A DNA stretch of 64,000 bases from Scatosoma sp048465415. GTDB lineage: Bacteria > Bacillota > Clostridia > Christensenellales > Borkfalkiaceae. The notes beneath the pieces are model-generated. The model was not told where the DNA came from, made no database searches, and saw only the letters and a list, made by a program, of their open reading frames with translations. Position 1 is the first letter of the stretch, and the number at the start of each line of letters is the position of its first letter. The stretch is from contig DBFWLO010000008.1 of the NCBI GenBank assembly GCA_048465415.1, forward strand, positions 1 through 64,000, written 5' to 3'. Of this stretch, positions 19,215 through 28,725 are shown piece after piece. The position numbers and the translations under genes are program-made.

Positions 19215-22200
19215 ATGAAAAAATTATGTATTTTGATGTTGGCTCTGGCTTCGGCGGCGAGCGCGCTGGCGCTGGCTGCCTGCCAGAAAGACGAGAAGGT
19301 GGAAACGAGCGATTACGTGATTTCCGATTTCGAGTCGGACGCGGAATACCTCACGATGCTCTGGGAAAATTATTTCGGGAAAGTGGACGAGAACGAAGAT
19401 CCCGCCTACATCGTGAGCGGCGAGCGTTCGGCGCGGTTGGAGGTTCACGGCTATAAAAAGGATAATCTGACGCCTGCCGTGACGATGTATACGGACACCG
19501 CCTTCAACGGCAAAGTGGATTATACGGATACGCTGTATTTCGAGATCAGCGTCTACAACACGATGAGCGTGGACGTTCCCATCGACTTTACGTTCTATTC
19601 CAATTCCATGGAAACGGGGAAAAACGGCTGGTATCCCACGCAGTCGCTGACGGCGAAACCCAAGCAGTGGAATACTTTCAAGATCGACATCGATCGCATC
19701 GACCTTTCCAAAAACTGGGGGCTGGATAAGATTTCGAAGTTCAAATTCACTTTCCTCGACTATTCGGACGCCGATCCTGCCGTTTTATATTTCGATCAGT
19801 TTATTGCCCATACCACCAATATGGCGATCCCCGAATTTGAAATGGAGGAGACGCACGAGGTGAAAAAGGTCGGCGAGAGCTATGCGGTCGCTTCTATGGA
19901 CGCGACGGTGCGCCGTGTCTACAAAGACGGCGCGCTGCGCGAAGACTTGGCGTCCGCTTCCTCGATCGCTTTGGAAAAGGGCGTGTATCAGATCGATTAC
20001 ATCAAAAGTTTCGAGGACGGAAGCAGTTCGAGAGTCAAGACGGTGTACGTCCACGCCGAGAACGCGCAGCTCGTCGATATCAAGGCCGCCGATTGTAAAG
20101 AAGAGCCCGAAAGAGCGGGAACGCTGTTCGCCGGCCTGTCCGACGACACCGATTACGCGATCTTCGAGGGCCGCACGGCGCTGAAAATGAGCGGCGCGCG
20201 CGATCCCGACCAGCCTTACGGCTTCACCTGGAACACGGGCGTCACGGAGACGATCAAATCGATCGTTCTGTACGTTTACAACGCCAGGGACGTGAACGTC
20301 CGCATGTGGTCGCAGTACGCATGGCCGATCCTTCCCGAGGGCACTTTCTTCGATTTGGCGGCAAAAGAGTGGACCAGGGTTGAGCTTACGGGCGATTTCA
20401 ACGAATATGCGAACGGCTGGGCGACGGGCAGTCCCGTCAAACGCGATCCCACGACGGGCGAATGGCAGCTCTTTATTCCCATTCAGATCTGGGATACGCA
20501 TTACGAAGTGTATTTGCACGCGCTGATCGAAACGGAAAGCGGCAGCGATTACGTGTACGTTCCGTTGGAAGAAAAACTCCGCTACGCCGCCGCAGGCAAT
20601 GAAGTAACAGTCGAAGAGGTGGAAGGCGCGACCTGGATCATTAAAAAGAACGGCGAAGAAGTAGCGTCTCTCGCCAACGCCAAAAAATTCACGGCGGAAG
20701 CTGGCGAATACACGATCGAATACACCAAACGCAAAGGCGAAGCGGTTGGCACGGCCTCCTGCACGATCTACGCGGAGGACGTGGCAAACGGCTGGCTGAA
20801 CGTTGCCGAAGAGGATTTTGGCGGTCCCGTGGAAGGCGTGGACATTGCGGGCTTGGCGGCGCCGGGAAGCATGGAGATCGGCGGCACGCAGAAGCTGTTC
20901 GGCAAGGATCTGATTCATATCGCGGGCACGACGAGTTCGCCCGACATCGTGGCGAATATCCGCACGGGGCTTTCGGGAACGCCGAGTAAAGTTACGTATT
21001 ATATCTATAACGCTTCGGCGGGACAGGTGCGCGCCCGTTTCAACGCCGATGCGAATATGTTCGACATGCAGCCTCAGTCATGGACTCGGTTCGGCGTGGA
21101 CGGGGAGACGTTTATCTGGTATGTGGAAAACCACGGCACGACGGGCGCGAAACTCGCCAACGGCTGGAAAGATGGGGAGGAATGGATTCTTCGCTTCCCC
21201 TTCCGCGTGGCGGAGGTGATCGAGTACGATCTCTATCTCGCGGTATTCTTTGAGGGAGAGTTTGCCCCGGTCGAAGAACCCACGGCGGAAATCGAACTGG
21301 AAACGACGGAGAAATTCGTCGCCGCGGGCGATGAAGTAACCGTCGAAGAAGTGGAAGGCGCGACCTGGATCGTCAAAAAGAACGGCGAAGAAGTAACGTC
21401 TCTCGCCAACGCTAAGAAATTCACGGCGGAAGCGGGCACATATACCGTCGAATACACCAAACAGGTGGGCGATGAAACGGGCAGAGCGACCTGCACCGTA
21501 CACGCGGAGGACGTGGCAAACGGCTGGCTGAACGTCGCCGAAGAAAATTTAAGCGGCCCCGTGGAAGGCGTGGACATTGCGGGCTTGGCGGCGCCGGACG
21601 CGATCGGGATCGGCGGCACGCAGAAGCTGTTCGGCAAGGACCTGATTCATATCACGGGCACGACGAGCTCGTCGGACATCGTGGCGAATATCCGCACGGG
21701 GCTTTCGGGAACGCCAAGTAACGTAACTTATTACGTTTACAACGCTTCGGCGGGACCGGTGAACGGACGCTTCAACGCGGACGCAAATATATTTGAGATG
21801 CAATCGGGGACTTGGATTCGGTTTGAAGTAAAGGGAGACACGTTCATCTGGTACGCGGAAAACCACGGCGCGACGGGCGCGAAACTCGCCAACGGCTGGA
21901 AAGACGGGGAGGAATGGATTCTTCGCTTCCCCTTCCAGGTGGTGAAGGTCGCCGAGTACGATTTGTATCTTGCGGTATTCTTCGAGGGCGACTTTACCCC
22001 GGTCGAAGCGGGCGGCGAGATAAGCGGGAACGAAACGAAAGTGATCGCGCCCGGCGTAGCGTATACCGTAACGGCATATCCGGGTACGACCTGGACGGTT
22101 AAAAAGAACGGAACGGCGGACGAATCTTTGACAAACGGCTTTACGCCCGAGAAAGGGGATTGTTACGTCGTCGAGTATTCCAAAGACGGACAGATCGTAA

Positions 22201-22685
22201 AGACGGATACGCTGTACTGCGAAGCGGGTTCGATTGCGACGATCGCGGCGTCCGACTGCCGCAACGACGAAGAGCGTTCGGGTAGGATCGAGGCTTCGGG
22301 CGCGAACGCGTCGGAGCATGCGCTCGGGGAAGGACAGTCGCTGCGCATGACGGCGGCGCAGGACGGCGATAAACAGGCCGGCCTGACCTGGGACACGGGG
22401 CTCACGGGCGAAGTCGATTCCATTGTGTTCTATATTTACAACGACCGCGACGTGGTGGTGACTTTCTATTACGGAGACAATATGTCCATCAACATTCCGG
22501 CGAAGTCCCAGATCCGCATCGAGCTTGCCGGCTCGCAGTTCGAGACCTGGAACGGCAACTGGAACGGAGCCACTCATTCCCAGCTCTACCGCGACGAAGA
22601 CGGTTCCTGGTGCGTGTATTTTCAGGTGCAGTTCTGGGACTCCAACGTAGACCTCTATATCAATGCCTTTGTAGCGACGAAATAA
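19215..22685 (+). CDS. Large lipoprotein with duplicated beta-sandwich modules, function unknown
   Basis: A 1156-residue lipoprotein (lipobox LALAAC, Cys23). No catalytic domain is recognised. The protein is built from beta-sandwich modules that look like carbohydrate-binding domains: one at about 35-200, one at about 290-450, then two nearly identical units of 244 residues (from about 458 and 702) and a final diverged unit (from about 945). Recurrent short motifs are VEEVEGATWI, LANAKKFTAEAG and FGKDLIHI. Binding of an extended glycan through repeated modules is the simplest reading. It lies 12 bp after the DUF4091 gene and belongs to the same operon. Confidence 0.6.
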   Translation: MKKLCILMLALASAASALALAACQKDEKVETSDYVISDFESDAEYLTMLWENYFGKVDENEDPAYIVSGERSARLEVHGYKKDNLTPAVTMYTDTAFNGKVDYTDTLYFEISVYNTMSVDVPIDFTFYSNSMETGKNGWYPTQSLTAKPKQWNTFKIDIDRIDLSKNWGLDKISKFKFTFLDYSDADPAVLYFDQFIAHTTNMAIPEFEMEETHEVKKVGESYAVASMDATVRRVYKDGALREDLASASSIALEKGVYQIDYIKSFEDGSSSRVKTVYVHAENAQLVDIKAADCKEEPERAGTLFAGLSDDTDYAIFEGRTALKMSGARDPDQPYGFTWNTGVTETIKSIVLYVYNARDVNVRMWSQYAWPILPEGTFFDLAAKEWTRVELTGDFNEYANGWATGSPVKRDPTTGEWQLFIPIQIWDTHYEVYLHALIETESGSDYVYVPLEEKLRYAAAGNEVTVEEVEGATWIIKKNGEEVASLANAKKFTAEAGEYTIEYTKRKGEAVGTASCTIYAEDVANGWLNVAEEDFGGPVEGVDIAGLAAPGSMEIGGTQKLFGKDLIHIAGTTSSPDIVANIRTGLSGTPSKVTYYIYNASAGQVRARFNADANMFDMQPQSWTRFGVDGETFIWYVENHGTTGAKLANGWKDGEEWILRFPFRVAEVIEYDLYLAVFFEGEFAPVEEPTAEIELETTEKFVAAGDEVTVEEVEGATWIVKKNGEEVTSLANAKKFTAEAGTYTVEYTKQVGDETGRATCTVHAEDVANGWLNVAEENLSGPVEGVDIAGLAAPDAIGIGGTQKLFGKDLIHITGTTSSSDIVANIRTGLSGTPSNVTYYVYNASAGPVNGRFNADANIFEMQSGTWIRFEVKGDTFIWYAENHGATGAKLANGWKDGEEWILRFPFQVVKVAEYDLYLAVFFEGDFTPVEAGGEISGNETKVIAPGVAYTVTAYPGTTWTVKKNGTADESLTNGFTPEKGDCYVVEYSKDGQIVKTDTLYCEAGSIATIAASDCRNDEERSGRIEASGANASEHALGEGQSLRMTAAQDGDKQAGLTWDTGLTGEVDSIVFYIYNDRDVVVTFYYGDNMSINIPAKSQIRIELAGSQFETWNGNWNGATHSQLYRDEDGSWCVYFQVQFWDSNVDLYINAFVATK
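20589..22015 (+). repeat. Tandem 732-bp duplication inside the large lipoprotein gene
   Basis: Two units (about 20589-21290 and 21321-22015) align with a constant offset of 732 bp, an exact multiple of three. Long stretches are identical, for example GTGGAAGGCGTGGACATTGC in both, so the duplication is fairly recent and keeps the frame. Confidence 0.85.
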
Positions 22686-22696
22686 GGAACGCGGGA

Positions 22697-24847
22697 ATGG
22701 AAATTATCCGTAAAAATTATACCGTAACCATAGACGACGCGCAGGGAACGATCATTTCCCTGCGTGATCGGTTCGGCAAAGAGTATATCGGCAAAATCAA
22801 TCCGTTGGCGCGTTTCGCGCTGTTGGACGAAAACGGAACGCGGCGCATATTGACGACGGAGAACGCCGCCCTTTCTTTGACGAAGACCGGGGAGGAGTGC
22901 ACGCTGCGCTTTTCCGAAGTAGGCGGCGAGAAGTTTTCCTGTACGGCTTCCGTCCGCTTCGGGGAAAGCCTTTCTTTCTGGCGGCTTGCGGTGGAAAACG
23001 CTACGGGAGCGCTCCTCGAATGGATCGACTACCCTTGCGTGTCCGTGCCCTGCGATCTGAAAGACAACGGAGGGACGCACAAACTCTTTTCCTCGATGAT
23101 GGAAGGGGTGGAGATCAGCGACGCTTCTCTGCGCGAGAAGACGGGGCCCTGCGTCGCCCAGGCGTATCCCCCGCGCGGCTGGGAGGGAATTTATCCGGGC
23201 GCCTGTCCGATGCAGTTTCTCGCCTATTACGACGGGGAAAGCGGGCTCTACTTCGCTTCTCACGATCCGGGCGGCACGTATAAATACGTCGAATGGAAAA
23301 AGGACGGAGACTCGATTCGCTTGATCCAGCAGACGTATCCTGGCGTAGGCCGGGCGCAGCGCTTCGCTTACGATTATGACGTCGTGCTCGGCGTCTTCGA
23401 CGGCGATTGGTACGGTGCGGCGGAGATCTATCGGGGCTGGCTGGAAAAAAGCGGGCTTCTCCGCCTGCCGCCGCTGTGCGAAAACGAGGATATCCCCGCC
23501 TGGATAAAAAATTCTCCCATTGTCGTCACCTATCCGGTGCGCGGGAAAAAAGACCACGGGGATATGTCGGACAACAAGGAATATTTCCCCTATTCCAACG
23601 CCCTGCCCGTGCTCGAAAAATATGCGCGGGCCTGGGATTCTTCCCTGCTGGTCTTGTTGATGCACTGGGAAGGCACGGCTCCCTGGGCGCCTCCTTACGT
23701 ATGGCCGCCGTACGGCGGCGAAGAAATGCTGCGGGAGTTTTCCGACTCGCTGCATAATGCCGGACACTCCCTCGGCCTCTATTGCAGCGGCCTGGGCTGG
23801 ACGCAGAAGAGCGGCACGCTGCCCGGGTATACCCAAGAGGAAAAATTCGAGCGGGAAGGGTTCGCCCAGGTCATGGAAATCGGGCCGACGAAAGAACTTC
23901 TTTTGAGTCCGATCTGCGGCTGGCCGATCCGGGAAGGGTACGATATGTGTCCCGCCTGCCGGACGGTCCGGGAGACGGCGGCGGAAGAATTTATCGCGAC
24001 GGCGCTAGGTTCAAACGCCGATTATATTCAGTTTTTCGATCAGAATCTCGGCGGGAATACCTATGCCTGCTATGCGGAACACCACGGCCACCCGCCCGCG
24101 CCGGGGAAATGGATGGCGGAAAGCATGCGGAAACTCGTCGGCGAGATGAAGGAAAAACTCGCGGCGGAGACGGGAAAGCGGGTGACGGTGGGCTGCGAAG
24201 CCGCCGCCGCGGAACCGTTCGTCAACGATCTCCTTTTCAACGATCTGCGCTATAATATCAACTATAAATTCGGTACGCCCGTACCGGCGTATAATTACAT
24301 GTTTCACGGTTATGTATGCAATTTTATGGGCAATCATAATTGTTCGAGCATGCTGGTCGATTTACACAGGTATCCCGAATATATTTATTATCGGTACGCC
24401 TATTCCTTTTTGCAGGGAGACGTCCTCACCGTCGTCCTCAAAAACGACGGAAAAATGAATTGGGAATGGGATCTGCCCTGGGACGACGACTGCGAGCCCG
24501 ATCAGGCGGCGCTGTCGGGATATATCCGTATGCTCAACGACCTTAGAAAAAAATACTCCGAATACCTGATTTACGGCCGTATGGAAAAGCCGCTTCCCGT
24601 TCATTGCGGGGAATATGTGCAGAAACTTTCCGTCGGGAACGCTTTGCAGCACATCGACAAAGTGCTGACGCTGCGCTACGCGGCAAAGGGAAAACGGGAT
24701 TGTCAATTCTTCGTCAACTGGACGAACGAAGAACAGGAAATAGAAATTTGCCTGCCCCAAGGCAGCGTCGACGGCGAAAACGACCGTCCGCTGAACGAAG
24801 CAAAAATTATTTTGAAGCCGCGCGAGGTGAAGGCTCTGTTATTATGA
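22697..24847 (+). CDS. DUF6259-like glycoside-hydrolase-fold enzyme (copy 1)
   Basis: A 716-residue protein without signal peptide. The ATG at 22697 is used because in-frame starts further upstream lie inside the previous gene. An N-terminal beta-sandwich (about 1-260) leads to a TIM-barrel-like domain with LLMHWEGTAPWAPPYVWPPY, LYCSGLGWTQKSG, DYIQFFDQNLGG and a Glu in TVGCEAAAAEPFVND. Acidic residues at strand ends (FDQ, GCEA) are the candidate catalytic pair. I associate this layout with DUF6259 proteins, related in fold to melibiase-like clans; that name is from memory. It is paralogous to the gene at 25839. It overlaps the next gene by 4 bp (ATGA), a sign of translational coupling. Confidence 0.65.
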   Translation: MEIIRKNYTVTIDDAQGTIISLRDRFGKEYIGKINPLARFALLDENGTRRILTTENAALSLTKTGEECTLRFSEVGGEKFSCTASVRFGESLSFWRLAVENATGALLEWIDYPCVSVPCDLKDNGGTHKLFSSMMEGVEISDASLREKTGPCVAQAYPPRGWEGIYPGACPMQFLAYYDGESGLYFASHDPGGTYKYVEWKKDGDSIRLIQQTYPGVGRAQRFAYDYDVVLGVFDGDWYGAAEIYRGWLEKSGLLRLPPLCENEDIPAWIKNSPIVVTYPVRGKKDHGDMSDNKEYFPYSNALPVLEKYARAWDSSLLVLLMHWEGTAPWAPPYVWPPYGGEEMLREFSDSLHNAGHSLGLYCSGLGWTQKSGTLPGYTQEEKFEREGFAQVMEIGPTKELLLSPICGWPIREGYDMCPACRTVRETAAEEFIATALGSNADYIQFFDQNLGGNTYACYAEHHGHPPAPGKWMAESMRKLVGEMKEKLAAETGKRVTVGCEAAAAEPFVNDLLFNDLRYNINYKFGTPVPAYNYMFHGYVCNFMGNHNCSSMLVDLHRYPEYIYYRYAYSFLQGDVLTVVLKNDGKMNWEWDLPWDDDCEPDQAALSGYIRMLNDLRKKYSEYLIYGRMEKPLPVHCGEYVQKLSVGNALQHIDKVLTLRYAAKGKRDCQFFVNWTNEEQEIEICLPQGSVDGENDRPLNEAKIILKPREVKALLL

Positions 24848-25842
24848 ATGGATTTATGAAAGGCGAAAGTTTTGCTTTCGAGGGTACAAAGCCCGTAAAA
24901 ATGCGTTATCGTCCGCTTTGTTCCGAAAAGGTGCGGCTCTACTCTTTGACTTTGGAAAATAAGACCGCGCGGGAATATGTCTACGGCAAAGATTTTTCGA
25001 TCGATCGGGAAGCGGGGGAAATTTACGCCCTCGCCGGCGGGACTCTGCCCGATCGGCGCAGCCATGCCTATTACGGACACGTTCCTTTCGATCACGAGGC
25101 TTTTCCGCTCGTTTTCGATTATCCCGATTACGTCGTCTATGCCGATTACGAGTACGACTGCGCCTGGGAAGCAACCGACGAAGCGCTCGCGCGCGGCTTC
25201 GCGCACGGGAACGGCTCGCCGTTGGAAAATTGGCTTGAAACGCATTGCGGCAAGCAAAGCCGCATGCTTTTGTTCGGCGACAGCATCACCGAGGGACTCG
25301 ACTGCGTGCGGGGACTGAGATATTTTGAGCGGCTCGCCGGGTGGCTGCAAGAACAGGGCGCGGAGGTAAAGATCGTCAACCGCGCGATCGGCGGCGAGTG
25401 CAGCCGCGACGGTCTGAGAAGACTGGACGCGGTCGCAAAGGAAGAATCGGATCTGACGATCCTCGCCTACGGCATGAACGATCAGAATTTTCACGACGGG
25501 GCGAACGGGATCTCGCCGGAGGAATACGAAAAAAATATCCGCGCGATGGGAGAGGCGCTGGAAAAAAAGACGGAGAATATCGTTCTCGTCTCGCCCGCGC
25601 TCTGCCACGGCGAGTGGGTGCATCGTTCCCCCAACGTGGGCGCGTACGCGGAGATCTTAGGACGGATCGCGAAGGAAAAAGGCTATGCCTTCGCCGACGT
25701 GACGGGGTTTTGGAAACGGGTGCAGTCGCTGGGCAAGACGGACGCCTGCATGCTCGCGAACGGCATCAATCACCCGAGCGCGTACGGACATTTGCTGTAT
25801 TTTTATGTAATCAAAGCATTGCTGGAAGGAGCGGAGTTATGA
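24844..25842 (+). CDS. SGNH/GDSL hydrolase (probable carbohydrate esterase)
   Basis: A 332-residue protein starting in the ATGA overlap with the upstream gene. An N-terminal beta-sandwich (about 1-130) precedes the SGNH domain: block I FGDSITEG with nucleophile Ser147, block II Gly in NRAIGGECS, block III YGMNDQN with Asn, and block V NHPSAYGH with the Asp/His pair region. This beta-sandwich plus SGNH layout is common in bacterial sugar deacetylases (CE2/CE3-like). There is no signal peptide, so it would act on imported, O-acetylated oligosaccharides. It sits between the two DUF6259-like paralogues and overlaps the next gene by 4 bp. Confidence 0.8.
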   Translation: MNGFMKGESFAFEGTKPVKMRYRPLCSEKVRLYSLTLENKTAREYVYGKDFSIDREAGEIYALAGGTLPDRRSHAYYGHVPFDHEAFPLVFDYPDYVVYADYEYDCAWEATDEALARGFAHGNGSPLENWLETHCGKQSRMLLFGDSITEGLDCVRGLRYFERLAGWLQEQGAEVKIVNRAIGGECSRDGLRRLDAVAKEESDLTILAYGMNDQNFHDGANGISPEEYEKNIRAMGEALEKKTENIVLVSPALCHGEWVHRSPNVGAYAEILGRIAKEKGYAFADVTGFWKRVQSLGKTDACMLANGINHPSAYGHLLYFYVIKALLEGAEL

Positions 25843-28022
25843 AACTGGAAACGCAAGGCGCGGTCATCGTGCTGGACGATACCGACGGCCGGATTGTATC
25901 TCTCAAAAAGGGAGCGCGGGAATTTATTTACGACAGCGGCCGGCCCCTGATCACGATATATCTTCTGGATAGAGCCGGGAATTATACGGAATCGACGAGC
26001 GCGGGCGCGTCCATGCGCGCGCAGCAAAGCGATCGTTCCCTGACGCTGTATTTCACGGGGCTGGGCGGCCGGGCGGTGAACGCCACGGCGCGGATCGAAG
26101 CGGGCGAAGACGGCTTTTTCCGCTTCGGCTTGGAGATAGAAAACGATACGGGGCTGATGCTGGAAAGTTTCGACTACCCCTGCGTAGCCGTACCCAACGA
26201 CTTGAAGGCGAAGGGCGGGGACGGGTACGTGTTCTGGCCAGCGACCGAAGGTGTGGTGATCGACGATCTGTCCGTCAAGGAATCCTGCGGCTTGAAATAC
26301 AGGAAAGATCCCTTTCCCGCCTACGGCTGGGACGGACATTATCCGGGCGCCTGCCAGATGCAGTTCTCCGCCTATTTCAACGGCGACGGCTGTATGTATT
26401 TCGCCGCCCACGACGCGGCGTGCAATCCGAAAGTCATCGAGCTGGAACCGGTCGGCGAGGGGATTCGCCTGCAATACAGGACCTTCCCCGGCAAACCCTG
26501 CGACAAAAAGTACGAAACGGATTTTCCGATGACGCTCGGGCTTTTGTCCGGCGACTGGTACGACGCGGCGGAGGTCTACCGCCGCTGGCTTGCGACGACG
26601 GATATCGTGCGTATCCCTAAATTCCGTGATAATCGGGAGTTCCCGGATTGGCTGCAAGAGTCTCCCGTCGTCGTCATGTACGCGGTGATGGGCGAGGACA
26701 GCACGGCGCGTATCCGCGACGAGGTGTACTATCCGTATACGAAAGGCGTGGACTATCTCGATCGTTTGGGAAAGAAGTTCGACAGCAGTATTCTGGCGCT
26801 CGTCAGCCACTGGGAGGGCACGGCGCCCTGGGCGCCGCCGTATATGTGGCCCCCGTACGGGGATCTGGAAAATTTCCGTACGATGATCGCGCAACTGCAC
26901 GAAAAGGGGCATAAGATCGGCTTGTATTGCAGCGGCACCGCCTGGACGCAGCAGAGCGGACTGCGGCCGGAATACAGCCGCGAAGAACAGTTTGAAAACG
27001 AGGGGCTTGCCAAATACATGCAGGTAGGTCCCGATCACGAGCTCAAAGAATCCAAAATCGTCGGCTGGCCGCTCAGACGGGGGTACGATATGTGCCCGGC
27101 GACGGAGTTCGCCAAGAAAGTCTCCGTCGAAGAGGCGTGCAGGATCGTGGAAAACCTCGACGTCGACTATCTGCAATTTTTCGATCAGGACATCGGCGGA
27201 AACAGTTATCCCTGTTATGCGGAAGATCACGGCCACGTGCCCGTGCCCGGGAAATGGCTGAACGAGGAAATGCGCGAACTCATCGCGAGAATGTATAAAG
27301 AGACGGAGCGCGCCGGGGGCAGAAAAATCCTCCTCGGCTGCGAAGCGGACGCGGCGGAGCCGTTTGTCAACGACCTGTTTTTCAACGATTCCCGCCATAA
27401 TATCGGCTATTTCGTGGGCACGCCCGTCGCCGCTTATAACTATCTCTTCCACGAATATTTCAATAACTTCATGGGCAATCAGAACACTTCCCACACGATC
27501 ATCGACCATGCGAAATATCCCGACAATACCTACTACCGTCTGGCGCACGGTTTTGCGCAGGGCGACTTTTTGACCGTCGTCATGAAAGACGAGGGGAAAA
27601 TCAACCGCGACTGCTGCACGCCCTGGGATATAGAACCCGATCTCGATCAGGAGGAACTCGCCGGCTATATCCGCGGCCTCAACGCCTGGCGAAAAGGCGC
27701 CGCGAGGGAAGCCCTGTTCTACGGCAAGATGATCAAGCCGGAAAAAGTGCTCTGCGGCAGATATACCGAGGAAATCAAATACGGCGGGAAGCACGATTTC
27801 CCGACCGTCGTCAGCGAACGTTACGAATTGTCGGACGGCTCCCGCTTCCAGATCCTCGTCAATTATCGGGCGGAGGAACAGACCGTGCGGGTGGAGAGCG
27901 CGGCGCAAAGAGCGGAACTGATCCTCGACGCGTCGGGAACTTCCCGCGCCATCGAGGCGGAAGGGGGCGCTTTCGAGGTCGCGGTTCCCGCGCGCTCGGC
28001 AATGGCGCTGAGAACAGAGTAA
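25839..28022 (+). CDS. DUF6259-like glycoside-hydrolase-fold enzyme (copy 2)
   Basis: A 727-residue paralogue of the gene at 22697, with the start taken at the ATGA overlap. Shared landmarks are LVSHWEGTAPWAPPYMWPPY, LYCSGTAWTQQSG, GYDMCPAT, YLQFFDQDIGG and LLGCEADAAEPFVNDLFFND. The N-terminal beta-sandwich is of similar length. Conservation of the Trp/Pro-rich loop and of FDQ and GCEA in both copies argues that both are active, perhaps on different linkages of one glycan. No signal peptide is present. The downstream gene begins 1 bp after the stop codon. Confidence 0.65.
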   Translation: MKLETQGAVIVLDDTDGRIVSLKKGAREFIYDSGRPLITIYLLDRAGNYTESTSAGASMRAQQSDRSLTLYFTGLGGRAVNATARIEAGEDGFFRFGLEIENDTGLMLESFDYPCVAVPNDLKAKGGDGYVFWPATEGVVIDDLSVKESCGLKYRKDPFPAYGWDGHYPGACQMQFSAYFNGDGCMYFAAHDAACNPKVIELEPVGEGIRLQYRTFPGKPCDKKYETDFPMTLGLLSGDWYDAAEVYRRWLATTDIVRIPKFRDNREFPDWLQESPVVVMYAVMGEDSTARIRDEVYYPYTKGVDYLDRLGKKFDSSILALVSHWEGTAPWAPPYMWPPYGDLENFRTMIAQLHEKGHKIGLYCSGTAWTQQSGLRPEYSREEQFENEGLAKYMQVGPDHELKESKIVGWPLRRGYDMCPATEFAKKVSVEEACRIVENLDVDYLQFFDQDIGGNSYPCYAEDHGHVPVPGKWLNEEMRELIARMYKETERAGGRKILLGCEADAAEPFVNDLFFNDSRHNIGYFVGTPVAAYNYLFHEYFNNFMGNQNTSHTIIDHAKYPDNTYYRLAHGFAQGDFLTVVMKDEGKINRDCCTPWDIEPDLDQEELAGYIRGLNAWRKGAAREALFYGKMIKPEKVLCGRYTEEIKYGGKHDFPTVVSERYELSDGSRFQILVNYRAEEQTVRVESAAQRAELILDASGTSRAIEAEGGAFEVAVPARSAMALRTE

Positions 28023-28023
28023 T

Positions 28024-28725
28024 ATGAAAAAGATCGGTAAAGGCAGGCTGTTGCATACGCTCTATCTGGTCTTTCAGCTTGCCGTCATCGTGCCCGTCGG
28101 GCTCGCTATGGGCGAAGCCTGGTACACGATCGTCACCGCGGCGCTGGGGGTGCTCTATACGGGGCTCACTTCGGCGGGAGACCGCCGGGGGTTTTGTATC
28201 GGCTGGGTGTACGTATTGCTGTACGCCTATACGAGCTGGACGGAACAGCTTTTTGCCACGGCGGTGTTCCTGGCGCTGTTCCTGTTCCCGATGATGATCG
28301 TCAGTTTCGTTTCCTGGGGCAGACATAAAAAGGGCGGCGAGGTCTCCGCGCGGGCGATGACCGTAAAACAGCGGGCGCTGCTTGCGGTCTTTACGGCGGT
28401 ATTCGTCGCGGGACTGACCGCGGTGCTCTACGTCGTCAAAAGCGCGCAGCCGTTCAACGACGCCGTATTTTTCGCCGTCAGCGCCGTCGCGGCGGTTCTC
28501 ATACTGCTTCGTTTTTGCGAAATGTGGTGGCTGAGCCTGCTGTCCTGTCTGGTCGGGTGCGTGATGTGGTCGATCGCCGTCGGCGGGGGCAGTACGCAGT
28601 GGTGTATTCTGCTTTTGAACGTGTTTTCGCTGCTGAACAGTATCTTCGGCATCGTAAAGTGGCTGAAAATGAATAAAAAACAAACCGCGGAGGCGGAGAA
28701 GCCCGCGGAGGAGGAAGTCGTATGA
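28024..28725 (+). CDS. PnuC-like membrane transporter
   Basis: A 233-residue protein with about 7 predicted membrane helices. It resembles the PnuC (nicotinamide riboside/mononucleotide) family: a central YVLLYAYTSWTEQLFATAVF segment followed by PMMIVSFVSWGRHK, and a C-terminal half with FNDAVFFAVSAVAAVLILLR then a Glu-x-Trp (CEMWW), matching the PnuC pattern of Asp, then E-x-W. The C-terminal tail is Lys/Glu-rich and cytoplasmic. A vitamin-type transporter inside a sugar operon is odd; it may carry a sugar or nucleoside instead. It overlaps the alpha-mannosidase gene by 4 bp. Confidence 0.6.
   Translation: MKKIGKGRLLHTLYLVFQLAVIVPVGLAMGEAWYTIVTAALGVLYTGLTSAGDRRGFCIGWVYVLLYAYTSWTEQLFATAVFLALFLFPMMIVSFVSWGRHKKGGEVSARAMTVKQRALLAVFTAVFVAGLTAVLYVVKSAQPFNDAVFFAVSAVAAVLILLRFCEMWWLSLLSCLVGCVMWSIAVGGGSTQWCILLLNVFSLLNSIFGIVKWLKMNKKQTAEAEKPAEEEVV

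Noticed and set aside
25341..25838. Upstream in-frame extension of the second DUF6259-like gene
   Set aside because: It lies wholly inside the SGNH gene in another frame; the ATGA overlap at 25839 is the natural start. The same reasoning was applied to starts at 14079, 22610, 24604, 47053 and 60878.
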